Shown: piece after piece, positions 54,812 to 64,000 of the stretch
How the letters are laid out: the number at the start of each line of letters is the position of its first letter
Position numbering within the stretch: position 1 is the stretch's first letter
Assembly (NCBI GenBank): GCA_019637995.1
Contig: JAHBUQ010000003.1
Coordinates: forward strand, 186,001 to 250,000
Direction of reading: 5' to 3'
DNA length: 64,000 bases
Source: Ignavibacteriota bacterium
GTDB lineage: Bacteria > Bacteroidota > Ignavibacteria > Kapaibacteriales > UBA2268
The notes under the pieces: model-generated
What the model saw: only the letters and a program-made list of their open reading frames with translations
Databases searched by the model: none
What the model was told of the DNA's origin: nothing
Translations under genes and position numbers: made by a program

Positions 54812-56113
54812 ATGAATTTTACAAACAGAATTTTTAACATCAGAATAGCATTATTTGCAGTTCTGTTAATCGTGGCGGGGTATTTATCGCCGCCTGCAAA
54901 TGCCGAGGAGGATGAATGGAAATTTTTCCTCAATGACAGACCCGAGTTATGGGATGGCTACCTCGCTAGTTGCTTCATCGAAGATGGTGAGTATATGTGG
55001 GTTGGTACTAACCGCCAATTGGTATTCAAAATCTTTAAGGAAACTCTGGAAGCTGTTGATACTCTAAATTTTTCTGCGGCTGATATGGCTTATGACAGAG
55101 AAGGGAATATCTGGATGGTTGGCTCAGGTCTAAAAAAATTAGTTGGCGACACTTTAATTGGCTGGGACCAAAACAACTTTCAGGAAATTGGCTTACCGGG
55201 ACCATATCCCAGTTATATAAGTGTAGACAGTACCGGAATTTTTTGGCTTGGATTTAACGGTGAAGGATTAGTACGATTTGATGGAGAATCATGTATTGTA
55301 TATGATGATACGAATGCACCTTTTAAAAAACATCATCTTGGAGGAGTAATTATATATTCAATTGTAGTTGATAAAAATAATAACATTTGGGTAACTACTG
55401 CATTGGTAAACGGTATTATGAAATTCGACCATAAAGAATGGACTGTTTATGATAGTACTAACACAGTTATAAAAAACGTTCCTTTCAAAGGCTTAGAGAT
55501 TGATAAAAATAACAACATTTGGGCTGGCTCTACAATAGGTCTTTACAAATATGACGGTACTGATTGGTATCTTTATAATGATGACAATTCTCAAATTAAT
55601 GGTCTTGTTGACAAAATCGCTTTCGATAATGACAATAATCTTTGGTTTTCTACAAATAATCATATTGGTCTAGTCAATTATGATGGTATTAACTGGAGGG
55701 TATTTAATCAGTCAAATTCTCCGATTCATGGTAATCGAATTTTTAGAATTTATATTGATAAAAAGCAGAATGTTTGGTTCCAAGTTACTCATGATCCCGA
55801 ATCAGGAGAAGTCTGGAAAGGTCAAGGTGTAAATATTTACAGAAAAGGTGGAGTAATACTAAATATTGATGAAAGAATTAAAGGTATTTATCAGGTTAAC
55901 ACTTTTCCAAATCCGGTTTATGATTTTCTTACAATTAATTCTGAAGTTGAATACAATACTTATGAAATAATTGATTTGAGAGGTGTTTCTGTAGTTTCCG
56001 GCTCATTCAATTCTGATAATTCAATTAATGTCAGTTCATTGGTTTCAGGTACATACTGCCTGAGATTAATTTACGGACAGAGTTTTAATACAGTATTTTT
56101 TATCAAAAATTAA
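54812..56113 (+). CDS. T9SS-secreted propeller protein, tandem copy 3
   Basis: From residue ~130 to near the end it is almost identical to copy 2 (PYPSYIS, KKHHLGG, NVPFKGLEI, DPESGEVWKGQG), whereas its N-terminal part matches copy 1 (ELWDGYLAS). The sorting domain has small changes (DNSIN, LIYGQS). Start, ribosome site and spacing are as in the other copies. A chimera of copies 1 and 2 is the simplest explanation. Confidence 0.9.
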   Translation: MNFTNRIFNIRIALFAVLLIVAGYLSPPANAEEDEWKFFLNDRPELWDGYLASCFIEDGEYMWVGTNRQLVFKIFKETLEAVDTLNFSAADMAYDREGNIWMVGSGLKKLVGDTLIGWDQNNFQEIGLPGPYPSYISVDSTGIFWLGFNGEGLVRFDGESCIVYDDTNAPFKKHHLGGVIIYSIVVDKNNNIWVTTALVNGIMKFDHKEWTVYDSTNTVIKNVPFKGLEIDKNNNIWAGSTIGLYKYDGTDWYLYNDDNSQINGLVDKIAFDNDNNLWFSTNNHIGLVNYDGINWRVFNQSNSPIHGNRIFRIYIDKKQNVWFQVTHDPESGEVWKGQGVNIYRKGGVILNIDERIKGIYQVNTFPNPVYDFLTINSEVEYNTYEIIDLRGVSVVSGSFNSDNSINVSSLVSGTYCLRLIYGQSFNTVFFIKN

Positions 56114-56125
56114 AGGAGTCTTTTT

Positions 56126-57427
56126 ATGAATTTTAGAAACAGAATTTTTAACATCAGAATAGCATTATGTGCAGTTCTGTTAATCGTGGCGGGGTATTTA
56201 TCGCCGCCTGCAAATGCCGCAGAGGATGAATGGAAATTCTTCCTCAATGACAGACCCGAGTTATGGGATGGCTACCGCGCTAATTGCTTCATCGAAGATG
56301 GTGAGTATATGTGGGTTGGTACTAACCGCCAATTGGTATTCAAAATCTTTAAAGAAACATTGGAAGCAGTTGATACTCTAAATTTTTCTGCTGCTGATAT
56401 GGCTTATGACAGAGAAGGGAATATCTGGATGGGTGGCTCAGGTCTTAAAAAATTAGTTGGTGACACTCTAATTGGCTGGGACCAAAATAACTATCAGGAA
56501 ATAGGTTTACCGCGACCATCTATCCATCATATTAGTGTTGACAGTACCGGAATTTTTTGGCTTGGATTTAACGGAGAAGGATTAGTACGATTTGATGGTG
56601 AATCATGTATTTTATATGATGAAACTAATGCTCCATTTAAAAGAGTACATCCCTTTCAGGTTACAATTAATTCAATAGCAGTTGACAAAAATAATAATGT
56701 GTGGGTTACAGCCGCAGGTGTATCAGGTGTAATAAAATATGATCATCAGAATTGGACTGTATATGATAGTACGAATACTTCATTAACAGCTTATTCTTAT
56801 CCAAAATTAACTGTTGATAATTTAAATAATCTGTGGGTAAGTTCATCCAAAGGGTTATACAAATTTGATGGTACAACATGGGAATACTTCGACATAACGA
56901 AAATTGGAGTTAAAGATCCCATTCTAAATGTGGTTGTTGATAAAGAAAACAATGTATGGTGCTCAACAGGTCATTCTACAGGTTTAATAAAATTCGATGG
57001 GATTGAATGGACAATCTTTAATCAGTTAAATTCACCAATTCACGGCAATCAGGTTTTAAGAATTTATGTTGATAAGAAACAGAATGTTTGGATTCAAGTT
57101 ACACATATACCCGAATCAGGAGAAGTATGGAAACAAAGAGGTGTAAATATTTATAGGAAAGGTGGAGTAATACTGAATATTGATGATAGATTCAGACATA
57201 ATCCACAAATCAACATTTTTCCAAATCCTGTTATTGATTTTCTTACAATTAATTCTAAAGTTGAATACAATACTTATGAAATAATTGATTTGAGAGGTGT
57301 TTCTGTAGTTTCCGGCTCATTCAATTCTGATTATTCAATTAATGTCAGTTCATTGGTATCAGGTACTTACTGCCTGAGATTAATAAACGGACAAAGTTTT
57401 AATACAGTATTTTTTATAAAAAATTAA
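56126..57427 (+). CDS. T9SS-secreted propeller protein, tandem copy 4
   Basis: The N-terminal and middle parts follow copy 1 (SIHHIS, RVHPFQV, AAGVSGVIKYD), but after TAYSYPKLTV it switches to a distinct cassette (EYFDITKIGVKDPILNVVVD, CSTGHSTGLIKFDGIEW) shared only with copy 5. The signal peptide has two changes (RNRIFN, ALCAVL) and PPANAAED. The sorting domain returns to the common type. Length is again exactly 433. Confidence 0.9.
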   Translation: MNFRNRIFNIRIALCAVLLIVAGYLSPPANAAEDEWKFFLNDRPELWDGYRANCFIEDGEYMWVGTNRQLVFKIFKETLEAVDTLNFSAADMAYDREGNIWMGGSGLKKLVGDTLIGWDQNNYQEIGLPRPSIHHISVDSTGIFWLGFNGEGLVRFDGESCILYDETNAPFKRVHPFQVTINSIAVDKNNNVWVTAAGVSGVIKYDHQNWTVYDSTNTSLTAYSYPKLTVDNLNNLWVSSSKGLYKFDGTTWEYFDITKIGVKDPILNVVVDKENNVWCSTGHSTGLIKFDGIEWTIFNQLNSPIHGNQVLRIYVDKKQNVWIQVTHIPESGEVWKQRGVNIYRKGGVILNIDDRFRHNPQINIFPNPVIDFLTINSKVEYNTYEIIDLRGVSVVSGSFNSDYSINVSSLVSGTYCLRLINGQSFNTVFFIKN

Positions 57428-57439
57428 AGGAGTCTTTTT

Positions 57440-58741
57440 ATGAATTTTACAAACAGAATTTTTAACATCAGAATAGCATTATTTGCAGTTCTGTTAATCG
57501 TGGCGGGGTATTTATCGCCGCCTGCAAATGCCGAGGAGGATGAATGGAAATTTTTCCTCAATGACAGACCCGAGTTATGGGATGGCTACCTCGCTAGTTG
57601 CTTCATCGAAGATGGTGAGTATATGTGGGTTGGTACTAACCGCCAATTGGTATTCAAAATCTTTAAGGAAACTCTGGAAGCTGTTGATACTCTAAATTTT
57701 TCTGCGGCTGATATGGCTTATGACAGAGAAGGGAATATCTGGATGGTTGGCTCAGGTCTAAAAAAATTAGTTGGCGACACTTTAATTGGCTGGGACCAAA
57801 ACAACTTTCAGGAAATTGGCTTACCGGGACCATATCCCAGTTATATAAGTGTAGACAGTACCGGAATTTTTTGGCTTGGATTTAACGGTGAAGGATTAGT
57901 ACGATTTGATGGAGAATCATGTATGTTGTTTGATGAAACTAATGCTCCTTTCAAACGATTACATCCCTTTCAGGTTACAATTAATTCAATAGCAGTTGAC
58001 AAAAATAATAATATTTGGATTACAGCAGTTGGAGTTCCTGGTTTGATTAAATATGACCATCAGAATTGGACTGTTTATGATAGTACGAATACGTCATTAA
58101 GAGCTAATTCTTATCCAATTATTGTAGTTGACAAAAAAAACCATATCTGGGCTGGCTCTACATTCGGGCTTTACAAATTTGATGGTACAACATGGGAATA
58201 CTTCGACATAACGAAAATTGGAGTTAAAGATCCTATTCTAAATGTGGTTGTTGATAAAGAAAACAATGTATGGTGCTCAACAGGTCATTCTACAGGTTTA
58301 ATAAAATTCGATGGGATTGAATGGACAATATTTAATCAGTTAAATTCACCAATTCACGGCAATCAGGTTTTAAGAATTTATGTTGATAAGAAACAGAATG
58401 TTTGGATTCAAGTTACACATATACCCGAATCAGGAGAAGTATGGAAACAAAGAGGTGTAAACATCTATAGAAAAGGTGGAGTCATTCTTAATGTTGATGA
58501 AAATCATAGTTTAATTTCTCAAAAAATAGTTTTTCCAAATCCGGTAAATGATATTTTGACCATCATTTCAGAGATTGATTACAATTTCTACGAAGTTATA
58601 GACCTAAAAGGTTTTATAATTTTATCAGACAAATTTGATTTTAATAAATCAATTGATGTCAGTTCTCTTAATTCAGGTACTTATTGCCTACGACTAAATA
58701 ATGATTTCATTTCTAAAACAGTATTTTTTATAAAAAATTAA
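57440..58741 (+). CDS. T9SS-secreted propeller protein, tandem copy 5
   Basis: The first ~150 residues match copy 3 (ELWDGYLAS, NFQEIGLPGPYPSYIS), the middle is copy 1/4-like (RLHPFQV), the next part matches copy 4 (EYFDITKIGVKDP...), and the final ~75 residues, including the sorting domain, are distinct (ENHSLISQKIVFPNPVNDIL, DFNKSIDVSSLNSGTYC). It may represent the original end of the array. Its stop overlaps an ATG of the downstream pseudogene. Confidence 0.9.
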   Translation: MNFTNRIFNIRIALFAVLLIVAGYLSPPANAEEDEWKFFLNDRPELWDGYLASCFIEDGEYMWVGTNRQLVFKIFKETLEAVDTLNFSAADMAYDREGNIWMVGSGLKKLVGDTLIGWDQNNFQEIGLPGPYPSYISVDSTGIFWLGFNGEGLVRFDGESCMLFDETNAPFKRLHPFQVTINSIAVDKNNNIWITAVGVPGLIKYDHQNWTVYDSTNTSLRANSYPIIVVDKKNHIWAGSTFGLYKFDGTTWEYFDITKIGVKDPILNVVVDKENNVWCSTGHSTGLIKFDGIEWTIFNQLNSPIHGNQVLRIYVDKKQNVWIQVTHIPESGEVWKQRGVNIYRKGGVILNVDENHSLISQKIVFPNPVNDILTIISEIDYNFYEVIDLKGFIILSDKFDFNKSIDVSSLNSGTYCLRLNNDFISKTVFFIKN

Positions 58742-58753
58742 TGAGGTTATTTT

Positions 58754-59409
58754 ATGAAAAACGATTTAACAAAAATCGGCTTAATAACAGTTTTAACACT
58801 GACTGTTTTTTTATATCTTTTCAGTATTCCAAATCTCAATGGATACGTAATGGTAGTTTTGAGAATCATAAAGACACAACTTATCCAAATGGCTTAAGTG
58901 GTCCGGATGATTATGATTATAATAAACTTATGGAATGTATTGGTTTTTGCCATAGTTACCCTGCTGATTGGCCTCCTTCTTTGATATCGAGTTATCCAGA
59001 CAGTGCTTATAACTGCGATTATTATATTGGACAACCCTTTGAAAACGGTGGCTGGTATTGGGCAACAAAGTATGCCTCACCGGACTATTTCCATAGGGGT
59101 GGCAGTTCTACAGCAAAAGTACCGTATGTGAGTGTGCATGGCTACACCACTTATCCAAATATTAATCACAATCTATGGGAAAAGCGCTACCCTCACCCGG
59201 TAGTGGATAGCGCCTATATCGGATTGAGACTTGTGCCTTCATATCTCGATGCAAACCAATTAGAACCAAATTTTCAGTACTATAAAGAATATGTTCAATC
59301 ATCGCTGAAAGCTCCACTCGGACCGGGTGCATACCGTGTTTCTTTTTATGTTAGTCGCTCAAAATATAGTAAAATCAGCTTTCAGGGACAAAGGCATGAA
59401 TTTCTTTAA
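58754..59409 (+). pseudogene. Frameshifted and 3'-truncated secreted-protein gene
   Basis: A ribosome site GAGG and ATG at 58754 give a signal peptide (MKNDLTKIGLITVLTLTVF) that runs out of frame. The mature sequence is in another frame (SQWIRNGSFENHKD ... PDYFHRGGSS ... EYVQSSLKAPLGPGAYRVSF), typical of a Bacteroidota surface-protein N-terminal domain. The frames meet at a run of seven T at 58806-58812; eight T would restore the protein. The 3' end is cut after YVSRSKYSKISF, where it runs into the end of ispG. The gene is thus doubly damaged, although the first lesion could be slippage or a sequencing error. Confidence 0.8.
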
Positions 59410-60529
59410 GAAGTTCAGTAACTATGTCTTCCTCAGGCACATATCTTAGTGGTACACCTTTTCTGAATAAAAGTCCTTTACCTTTTGCTGCAGCCACACC
59501 CAAATCGGCTTCACGTGCTTCACCGGGACCATTTACAGCACAACCGAGAATTGACACAGTCATAGGCTTTTTGATATCCTTAACAGCATCTTCAATTTGC
59601 TCAGTAATTTTGAATAAATCCACATCAAGTCTTCCGCAAGTCGGGCATGAAATAATTTCTACATTCCGCTGGGCATAACCCAAAGTCCGAAGAATTTCCT
59701 TGCCCACTTCCACTTCCCTTTCGGGTTCATCAGTCAGTGATACGCGAATAGTATCTCCAATTCCTTCGGCAAGCAGTGTACCAATACCTACTGCTGATTT
59801 GATTGTGCCGACCCGAATTCTGCCGGCTTCTGTCACACCTAAATGCAGCGGGAAATCAGTTCTTTCGGCAATAAGTCTGTAAGCCTCAATCATAAGCGGA
59901 ACAGAAGTAGATTTAACTGAAATAATCAAATCCTCAAATCCAAATTCCTGCGAAATCTGAACATGCTTCATAGCAGACTCAAATAACGCTTCAGCTGTTG
60001 GATAGCCATGTTTATCAAGAATTTCTTTTTCAAGCGAGCCGGAATTTACACCAATTCTAATAGGAATATTTCTTTCCTTAGCTGCCGAGAGAACTTTCTG
60101 AATTCTCTCAACCTTCCCGATATTACCCGGATTTATTCTCACTTTCGCAACACCTGCTTCAATAGCTTTCAAGGCAAACATATAATTGAAATGTATATCT
60201 GCAACAATCGGCACATTCACACGCCTGACAATCTCACCAATTGCTTCCGAAGCTTCCTTATTATTTACGGTAACGCGGACAATATCCACACCGGCTTCCT
60301 CGCAACGTTTGATTTGAGCAACCGTCGCCTCAATATCGGAAGTTTTTGTTTTGGACATTGTCTGAACCGAAACCGGCGCCCCACCACCAATTGGTATGCC
60401 GCCTATCATAACCTGTCTGGACTTTCTCCTCGGATATCTGTCAGCTGCTCTGACGATATCATCTTTACTATGTCCATTGCCGCTTCCATTTATAATCGGC
60501 AATTCCAAACCATTATTAATCAAATCCAT
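59375..60529 (-). CDS. ispG: (E)-4-hydroxy-3-methylbut-2-enyl-diphosphate synthase
   Basis: The 384-residue enzyme catalyses the penultimate step of the MEP isoprenoid pathway. It has a TIM-barrel N-terminal domain (VSVQTMSKTKTSDIEAT, VADIHFNYMFALKA, VRINPGNIG) and a C-terminal 4Fe-4S domain with cysteines in SCPTCGRL and ILGCAVNGPGEA. It lacks the large insertion found in some Bacteroidota versions. The 3' end overlaps the truncated secreted-protein gene by 35 bp on the other strand. Confidence 0.96.
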   Translation of the reverse strand: MDLINNGLELPIINGSGNGHSKDDIVRAADRYPRRKSRQVMIGGIPIGGGAPVSVQTMSKTKTSDIEATVAQIKRCEEAGVDIVRVTVNNKEASEAIGEIVRRVNVPIVADIHFNYMFALKAIEAGVAKVRINPGNIGKVERIQKVLSAAKERNIPIRIGVNSGSLEKEILDKHGYPTAEALFESAMKHVQISQEFGFEDLIISVKSTSVPLMIEAYRLIAERTDFPLHLGVTEAGRIRVGTIKSAVGIGTLLAEGIGDTIRVSLTDEPEREVEVGKEILRTLGYAQRNVEIISCPTCGRLDVDLFKITEQIEDAVKDIKKPMTVSILGCAVNGPGEAREADLGVAAAKGKGLLFRKGVPLRYVPEEDIVTELLKEIHAFVPES

Positions 60530-60555
60530 AATCTCACTAATTTCAGTTAAATAAA

Positions 60556-61533
60556 TTAAAGTTTTTTGCTCAATTCAGTAAGGATAAATTTCTCTCTTTC
60601 AGTTAAATTTTGATAACCTGAAGCAGAAATTTTGTCCAGTATAATATCAATCTTAACTTGCGTAATTTCTTCCCCATCAATTACATACTTCTTTGAATGA
60701 GTTTCTTGTTTGTATTCAACAGGTGTTTCCTTTACAGTTGTCCATTTTGCCTGAAAAATCGGTGCTTTGGGACGCGAATAATTGCTTTCACCATAACCTC
60801 CAATCGTTCCACCAGTATTGAAACTATTATCATAATATTGTCCCCCGGAAACCCAGGAAACAAGTTTTTCAAAACCAATCTGACGACCAAACTTAAGCAT
60901 AATAAGTCCTGTCAGAGCACCTCCAAGATGTGCAAAGTGAGCAACACCACTTACTCCGCTCACTCCGTTGATAAGCTCCAATCCTGCAAATATCATTACA
61001 AAATATTTTGCAGGAACAGGAATAAACAGCGGAAACATAAAAATCGGACGGTTCGGATAAGTTAATGCAAATGCCAGCAAAATTCCGTAAACAGCTCCCG
61101 AAGCTCCAATAGTAGGTCTTACTTCTCCAAAAAACGGAGTTATCATCATGTGAATTATCGCTGCACCGATTCCGGCAAGCAAATAGTAAAGAATAAATCT
61201 TTTGCCACCCCATTTATTTTCAAGCTCACTACCGAACATCCATAATGCAAACATATTCATTAGCAAGTGCCAGAAATCAGCATGCATAAACTGATAAGAA
61301 ATAACTTGCCATGGATAAAACTGATAATCAGCAGCAAAAGGAATTAAATTATCAAAATTAATCTGCCAGAGTGCAAAATATTGTATGAATACTCTTCCAA
61401 GCGGAACTCCGCCGAAAGTTAAAGTTCCAATAAAAAAGTGCTGCAATAAAAATATTGCAACATTTGCAATTAATAAAGTCTTTATAACAGGTGGAAACAT
61501 TTTGCCACCACCTAAATTTCCAAATCTACTCAT
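60556..61533 (-). CDS. Rhomboid-family intramembrane serine protease
   Basis: The 325-residue protein has six membrane helices, with the catalytic Ser in GASGAVYGI near residue 145, the catalytic His in AHFAHLGGALTG near 198, and the upstream HADFWHLLMNMFALWMFG motif (His and Asn of the oxyanion region). A soluble C-terminal tail of about 100 residues follows. It cleaves transmembrane proteins; substrates are unknown. It lies 26 bp upstream of ispG on the same strand and may share its transcript. Confidence 0.92.
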   Translation of the reverse strand: MSRFGNLGGGKMFPPVIKTLLIANVAIFLLQHFFIGTLTFGGVPLGRVFIQYFALWQINFDNLIPFAADYQFYPWQVISYQFMHADFWHLLMNMFALWMFGSELENKWGGKRFILYYLLAGIGAAIIHMMITPFFGEVRPTIGASGAVYGILLAFALTYPNRPIFMFPLFIPVPAKYFVMIFAGLELINGVSGVSGVAHFAHLGGALTGLIMLKFGRQIGFEKLVSWVSGGQYYDNSFNTGGTIGGYGESNYSRPKAPIFQAKWTTVKETPVEYKQETHSKKYVIDGEEITQVKIDIILDKISASGYQNLTEREKFILTELSKKL

Positions 61534-61701
61534 AAATTATTCATTCTTTTATTTGTGTGATGGTATAGACGAGAATATTTACTTTGAATTGCTAATTGAG
61601 AAATATCTAGTTATTAGCATAAATAGTTCGTGAAAGATTAATCTTGATCAGACAATTTGTTAATTTTAAGGTTCTTTTAGCTCACAAATTGATTTTTGGT
61701 G

Positions 61702-61735
61702 CTGCCACAAAGGCAAAATGACTCTTTTGTGGCAG
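61702..61735. other. Intergenic hairpin after the antiporter gene
   Basis: CTGCCACAAA pairs with TTTGTGGCAG across a 14-nt loop, 18 bp downstream of the antiporter stop. No T-run follows on either strand, so termination is uncertain. Confidence 0.45.
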
Positions 61736-61752
61736 GAAATGTATTAAATTTT

Positions 61753-63789
61753 TTATGTCGAAATTTTATCATAAAATTTTCTTATATCCTCTGTTTTTCC
61801 AAGTACATAAAGTATATCGTCTTTAAGGATTTGCGTATTCTGGTCAATTCTTTCTAAAAATTCCTCGTTTCTTCTGATAGCAATAATATTAACTCCAAAT
61901 CTATTACGTACATCTATTTCTGAAAGACTTTTACCAAGTAAAGAACTGCCCGTTTTTTGGACAGTAAGTATAACAATATTCAGATTCGGTAATTTAAAAT
62001 CATTAGCAATATCTCTTGATTTATTAAGCTGACTGAAAATATTATAATTATCCTGCCTGATTTTTTCCGTGATTTCTTCAATTGAATCTATTGGCACAAG
62101 ATATTTATGCAACACAAGCGAAAAAATTTCAATAGAAGTTTCAAATTCTTCAGGAATTACTTCATCAGCTCCGATTTTCATGTGCTCTTCAATATCATTA
62201 ATAAATCTTGTACGAACGATGATATGAACAGACTTGGTTAATGCTCTTATGCCGGCAATAACTCTGTTAATTGCAGCAGTATCAGAAATTGCAACAACAA
62301 CTACCCGTGCATTTTCAATATGTACCTGCTCAAGTATATGCGGACTAATTCCATCACCATAGATAATTCTCTCACCTTTTTCAAGTTCATTCTTTACTGT
62401 GTTGGCATTCATCTCAAGAATGATGTAGGGAATATCAAGATGTTTTGCGGCTCTTGCTACATTTCTGCCATTAAGTCCATAACCTATTATGACAATATGG
62501 TCTTCCAAATGTTCCACAATATCGTCAATATTTTCTTTTGAAGCAGGTGTGTTTCGTAGTTGAGATATTTTTTGAGGAATTTGTGTTCTGATAATAAAAT
62601 TACAAATAGCATCACTTTTTGTAATTAGAAATGGAGTTAGTGCCATTGTCAGTATTGATACAGCTATAAAATACTGGTAGTACTCACCGGAAAGCAGTCC
62701 GGCACTTACGCCGCTCTGCGATAAAATAAATGCAAATTCTCCGACCTGAAAAAGCAAAAGTCCTGTTAAGATTACCGTTCTTGTTGGAAATCCGAGAATA
62801 AGTGCTGCTAAACCCGCAATTGCAAATTTCATCACAGCTACTGCAATTGTCAAACCAAGAATTATCAATATATGCTCAAACAAAAATTCAAGATTTAGAA
62901 GCATACCTATCGAAACGAAGAAGAAGCTCGTAAATACCTCCCTGAATGGCAGGATATTACCTGTTGCCTGATGACTGTAATCCGATTCTGAAATTATAAG
63001 TCCTGCCATAAATGCACCCAATGCAAGCGATAACCCTGCCTGATTGGTAAGCCATGCAGTTGATACACAAATAACGACAATTGTAAGTATGAACAACTCC
63101 TGACTTTTAGTTTTTGCAACTTCATAAAGAAGTCTTGGTACCAAATATCTCGCACTTAAAATTAAAATAATAACAATTATGATTACTTTTGCAGCAAGCA
63201 AAATTAATTCTTTTGTAACATTGTCAGATTGTCCGGCTATTATCGGAGTGAATAAAATCATCGGCACAACAATAATATCCTGAAATATCAAAATTGCTAT
63301 TGATATTTTTCCGTGAGGACTATTCATTATACCTCTTTCCTGCACCATTTTCAGAACAATTGCGGTACTGCTTAATGAAAACAAAAAGCCAAAAAATACA
63401 GCATTTGCAATCTCAAAATTGAATATTATAAGCAGAAGGGCAGTTATAATAATTGTGCCTCCCACCTGAACCAAACCACCTAAGAGTACAGTCCGTTTGA
63501 TTGCCGATAAACTTGCAAGAGAAAACTCCAGACCTATTATAAAAAGCAGCAGAATAATTCCGATTTCTGCCATCATTTCAATTTCGGTCGTGCCGCTCTG
63601 AATGTTTAAAGCAGATGGACCAATTATTATTCCAGTTATCAGAAAACCTAATATTGAAGGAATATTTAATTTCTTACAAATAAGAACTACAATAACAGAT
63701 GCCCCAAGAATTACGAAAATATCGTAAAGCAGAGGAATTTCTACTGCGGCTCCAAGTAAAGTAAAATAATTATGTAGAAAATTTTCCAT
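61753..63789 (-). CDS. CPA2-family monovalent cation/proton antiporter with RCK domains
   Basis: The protein of about 678 residues has 12-13 helices of the Na+/H+ exchanger fold (residues ~15-400). A TrkA-N/RCK domain follows with IVIIGYGLNGRNVARAA near residue 440 and an IIYGDGISPHIL segment, then a TrkA-C domain at the end (LSEIDVRNRFGVNIIAIRRN). This matches KefB/KefC-like K+/H+ antiporters regulated by nucleotide or thiol ligands. I chose the ATG at MENFLHNYF over a TTG seven codons upstream. It begins 1 bp after the upstream gene's stop. Confidence 0.92.
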   Translation of the reverse strand: MENFLHNYFTLLGAAVEIPLLYDIFVILGASVIVVLICKKLNIPSILGFLITGIIIGPSALNIQSGTTEIEMMAEIGIILLLFIIGLEFSLASLSAIKRTVLLGGLVQVGGTIIITALLLIIFNFEIANAVFFGFLFSLSSTAIVLKMVQERGIMNSPHGKISIAILIFQDIIVVPMILFTPIIAGQSDNVTKELILLAAKVIIIVIILILSARYLVPRLLYEVAKTKSQELFILTIVVICVSTAWLTNQAGLSLALGAFMAGLIISESDYSHQATGNILPFREVFTSFFFVSIGMLLNLEFLFEHILIILGLTIAVAVMKFAIAGLAALILGFPTRTVILTGLLLFQVGEFAFILSQSGVSAGLLSGEYYQYFIAVSILTMALTPFLITKSDAICNFIIRTQIPQKISQLRNTPASKENIDDIVEHLEDHIVIIGYGLNGRNVARAAKHLDIPYIILEMNANTVKNELEKGERIIYGDGISPHILEQVHIENARVVVVAISDTAAINRVIAGIRALTKSVHIIVRTRFINDIEEHMKIGADEVIPEEFETSIEIFSLVLHKYLVPIDSIEEITEKIRQDNYNIFSQLNKSRDIANDFKLPNLNIVILTVQKTGSSLLGKSLSEIDVRNRFGVNIIAIRRNEEFLERIDQNTQILKDDILYVLGKTEDIRKFYDKIST

Positions 63790-63790
63790 A

Positions 63791-64000
63791 TTATAGCAAA
63801 TTAATTCCAATTACAAAATAAAATTCGGTCGGTCCAAATTTAATATCATTGGGATTTTGTGTAAAATAAAAACTTTTACCCAAAGAAAAGCGAGCCGGAC
63901 CAAGCGGAGTATCAAACGCTAAGCCGGAGCCGGCACCATGCATAAGTCCTGCTAACTTGATATCATCAGGATTAAGCCAAACAGCTCCGATATCATAGCG
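63791..64000 (-). CDS. C-terminal end of an outer-membrane barrel protein (partial)
   Basis: Only the last ~69 residues are present. They read RYDIGAVWLN...GAGSGLAFDTPLGPARFSLG ... GPTEFYFVIGINLL, with the PLGP motif and alternating strands of BamA-like (surface antigen D15) or patatin-like barrel C-termini. The gene continues beyond the window edge. Its stop is 1 bp before the antiporter ATG. Confidence 0.7.
   Translation of the reverse strand, partial: RYDIGAVWLNPDDIKLAGLMHGAGSGLAFDTPLGPARFSLGKSFYFTQNPNDIKFGPTEFYFVIGINLL

Noticed and set aside
60008..60550. 180-codon plus-strand frame over ispG
   Set aside because: It is antisense to ispG, which has all family motifs.
61702..61735. Rho-independent terminator of the antiporter gene
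   Set aside because: The hairpin is good, but no T-run follows on either strand, so I list it only as a hairpin.

Overview
The window is a 64 kb chromosomal segment of an AT-rich, Gram-negative bacterium of the Bacteroidota/Chlorobiota (FCB) group. I infer a Kapabacteria/Ignavibacteria-like or deep Bacteroidota lineage. The reasons are an alternative complex III operon, a fused CcoNO cbb3 oxidase, many secreted proteins ending in type IX secretion (T9SS) sorting domains, FCB-type TonB receptors and an ECF sigma/anti-sigma pair. No rRNA, tRNA or CRISPR array was seen.

1-14.8 kb is a respiratory block read on the minus strand. It holds alternative complex III (actA, a small Tat-leader protein, actB, actC, a fused actDE, and actF cut by the window edge) and cbb3 oxidase genes (ccoS, ccoNO, ccoQ, ccoP, then ccoG, ccoH and a SafE-like membrane protein). 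Together they form a quinol to cytochrome c to O2 chain. murI lies upstream. 15-22.5 kb is one 2507-residue secreted protein with an Asp-box propeller, FnIII-like repeats, a GEVED domain and a T9SS tail; it carries a 582-bp internal tandem duplication. 22.7-29.1 kb is mostly housekeeping: an amino-acid ABC importer with a fused binding protein/permease, trpS, a pseudouridine synthase, folD and a type II NADH dehydrogenase.

29.1-37.2 kb is accessory: an 11-bp tandem array, a Cys-rich secreted protein, two T9SS cargo genes (one with palindromic repeats inserted in frame in its sorting domain), a PrcB/META-like lipoprotein, a Y1 transposase embedded in REP-like palindromes, and an ECF sigma factor with an anti-sigma protein whose C-terminus looks like an outer-membrane barrel. 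37.5-42.6 kb holds ugd and a putative metal-handling cluster (Cys/His-rich exported protein, TonB receptor with a His-rich loop, HMA protein, Cys-rich repeat protein).

42.7-50.9 kb is a minus-strand graveyard of Rhs/YD-repeat fragments. Five pieces of one Rhs core are joined to different C-terminal tips, followed by exported immunity-like proteins, and three toxin-antitoxin modules sit between them. No full-length Rhs gene is present.

51.7-58.7 kb holds an array of five 83-bp repeats, then five tandem T9SS propeller genes of exactly 433 codons spaced exactly 1314 bp apart, with mosaic sequence exchange between copies. A frameshifted, truncated secreted-protein gene follows. 59.4-64 kb returns to housekeeping: ispG, a rhomboid protease, a CPA2 cation/H+ antiporter with RCK domains, and the 3' end of an outer-membrane barrel gene.
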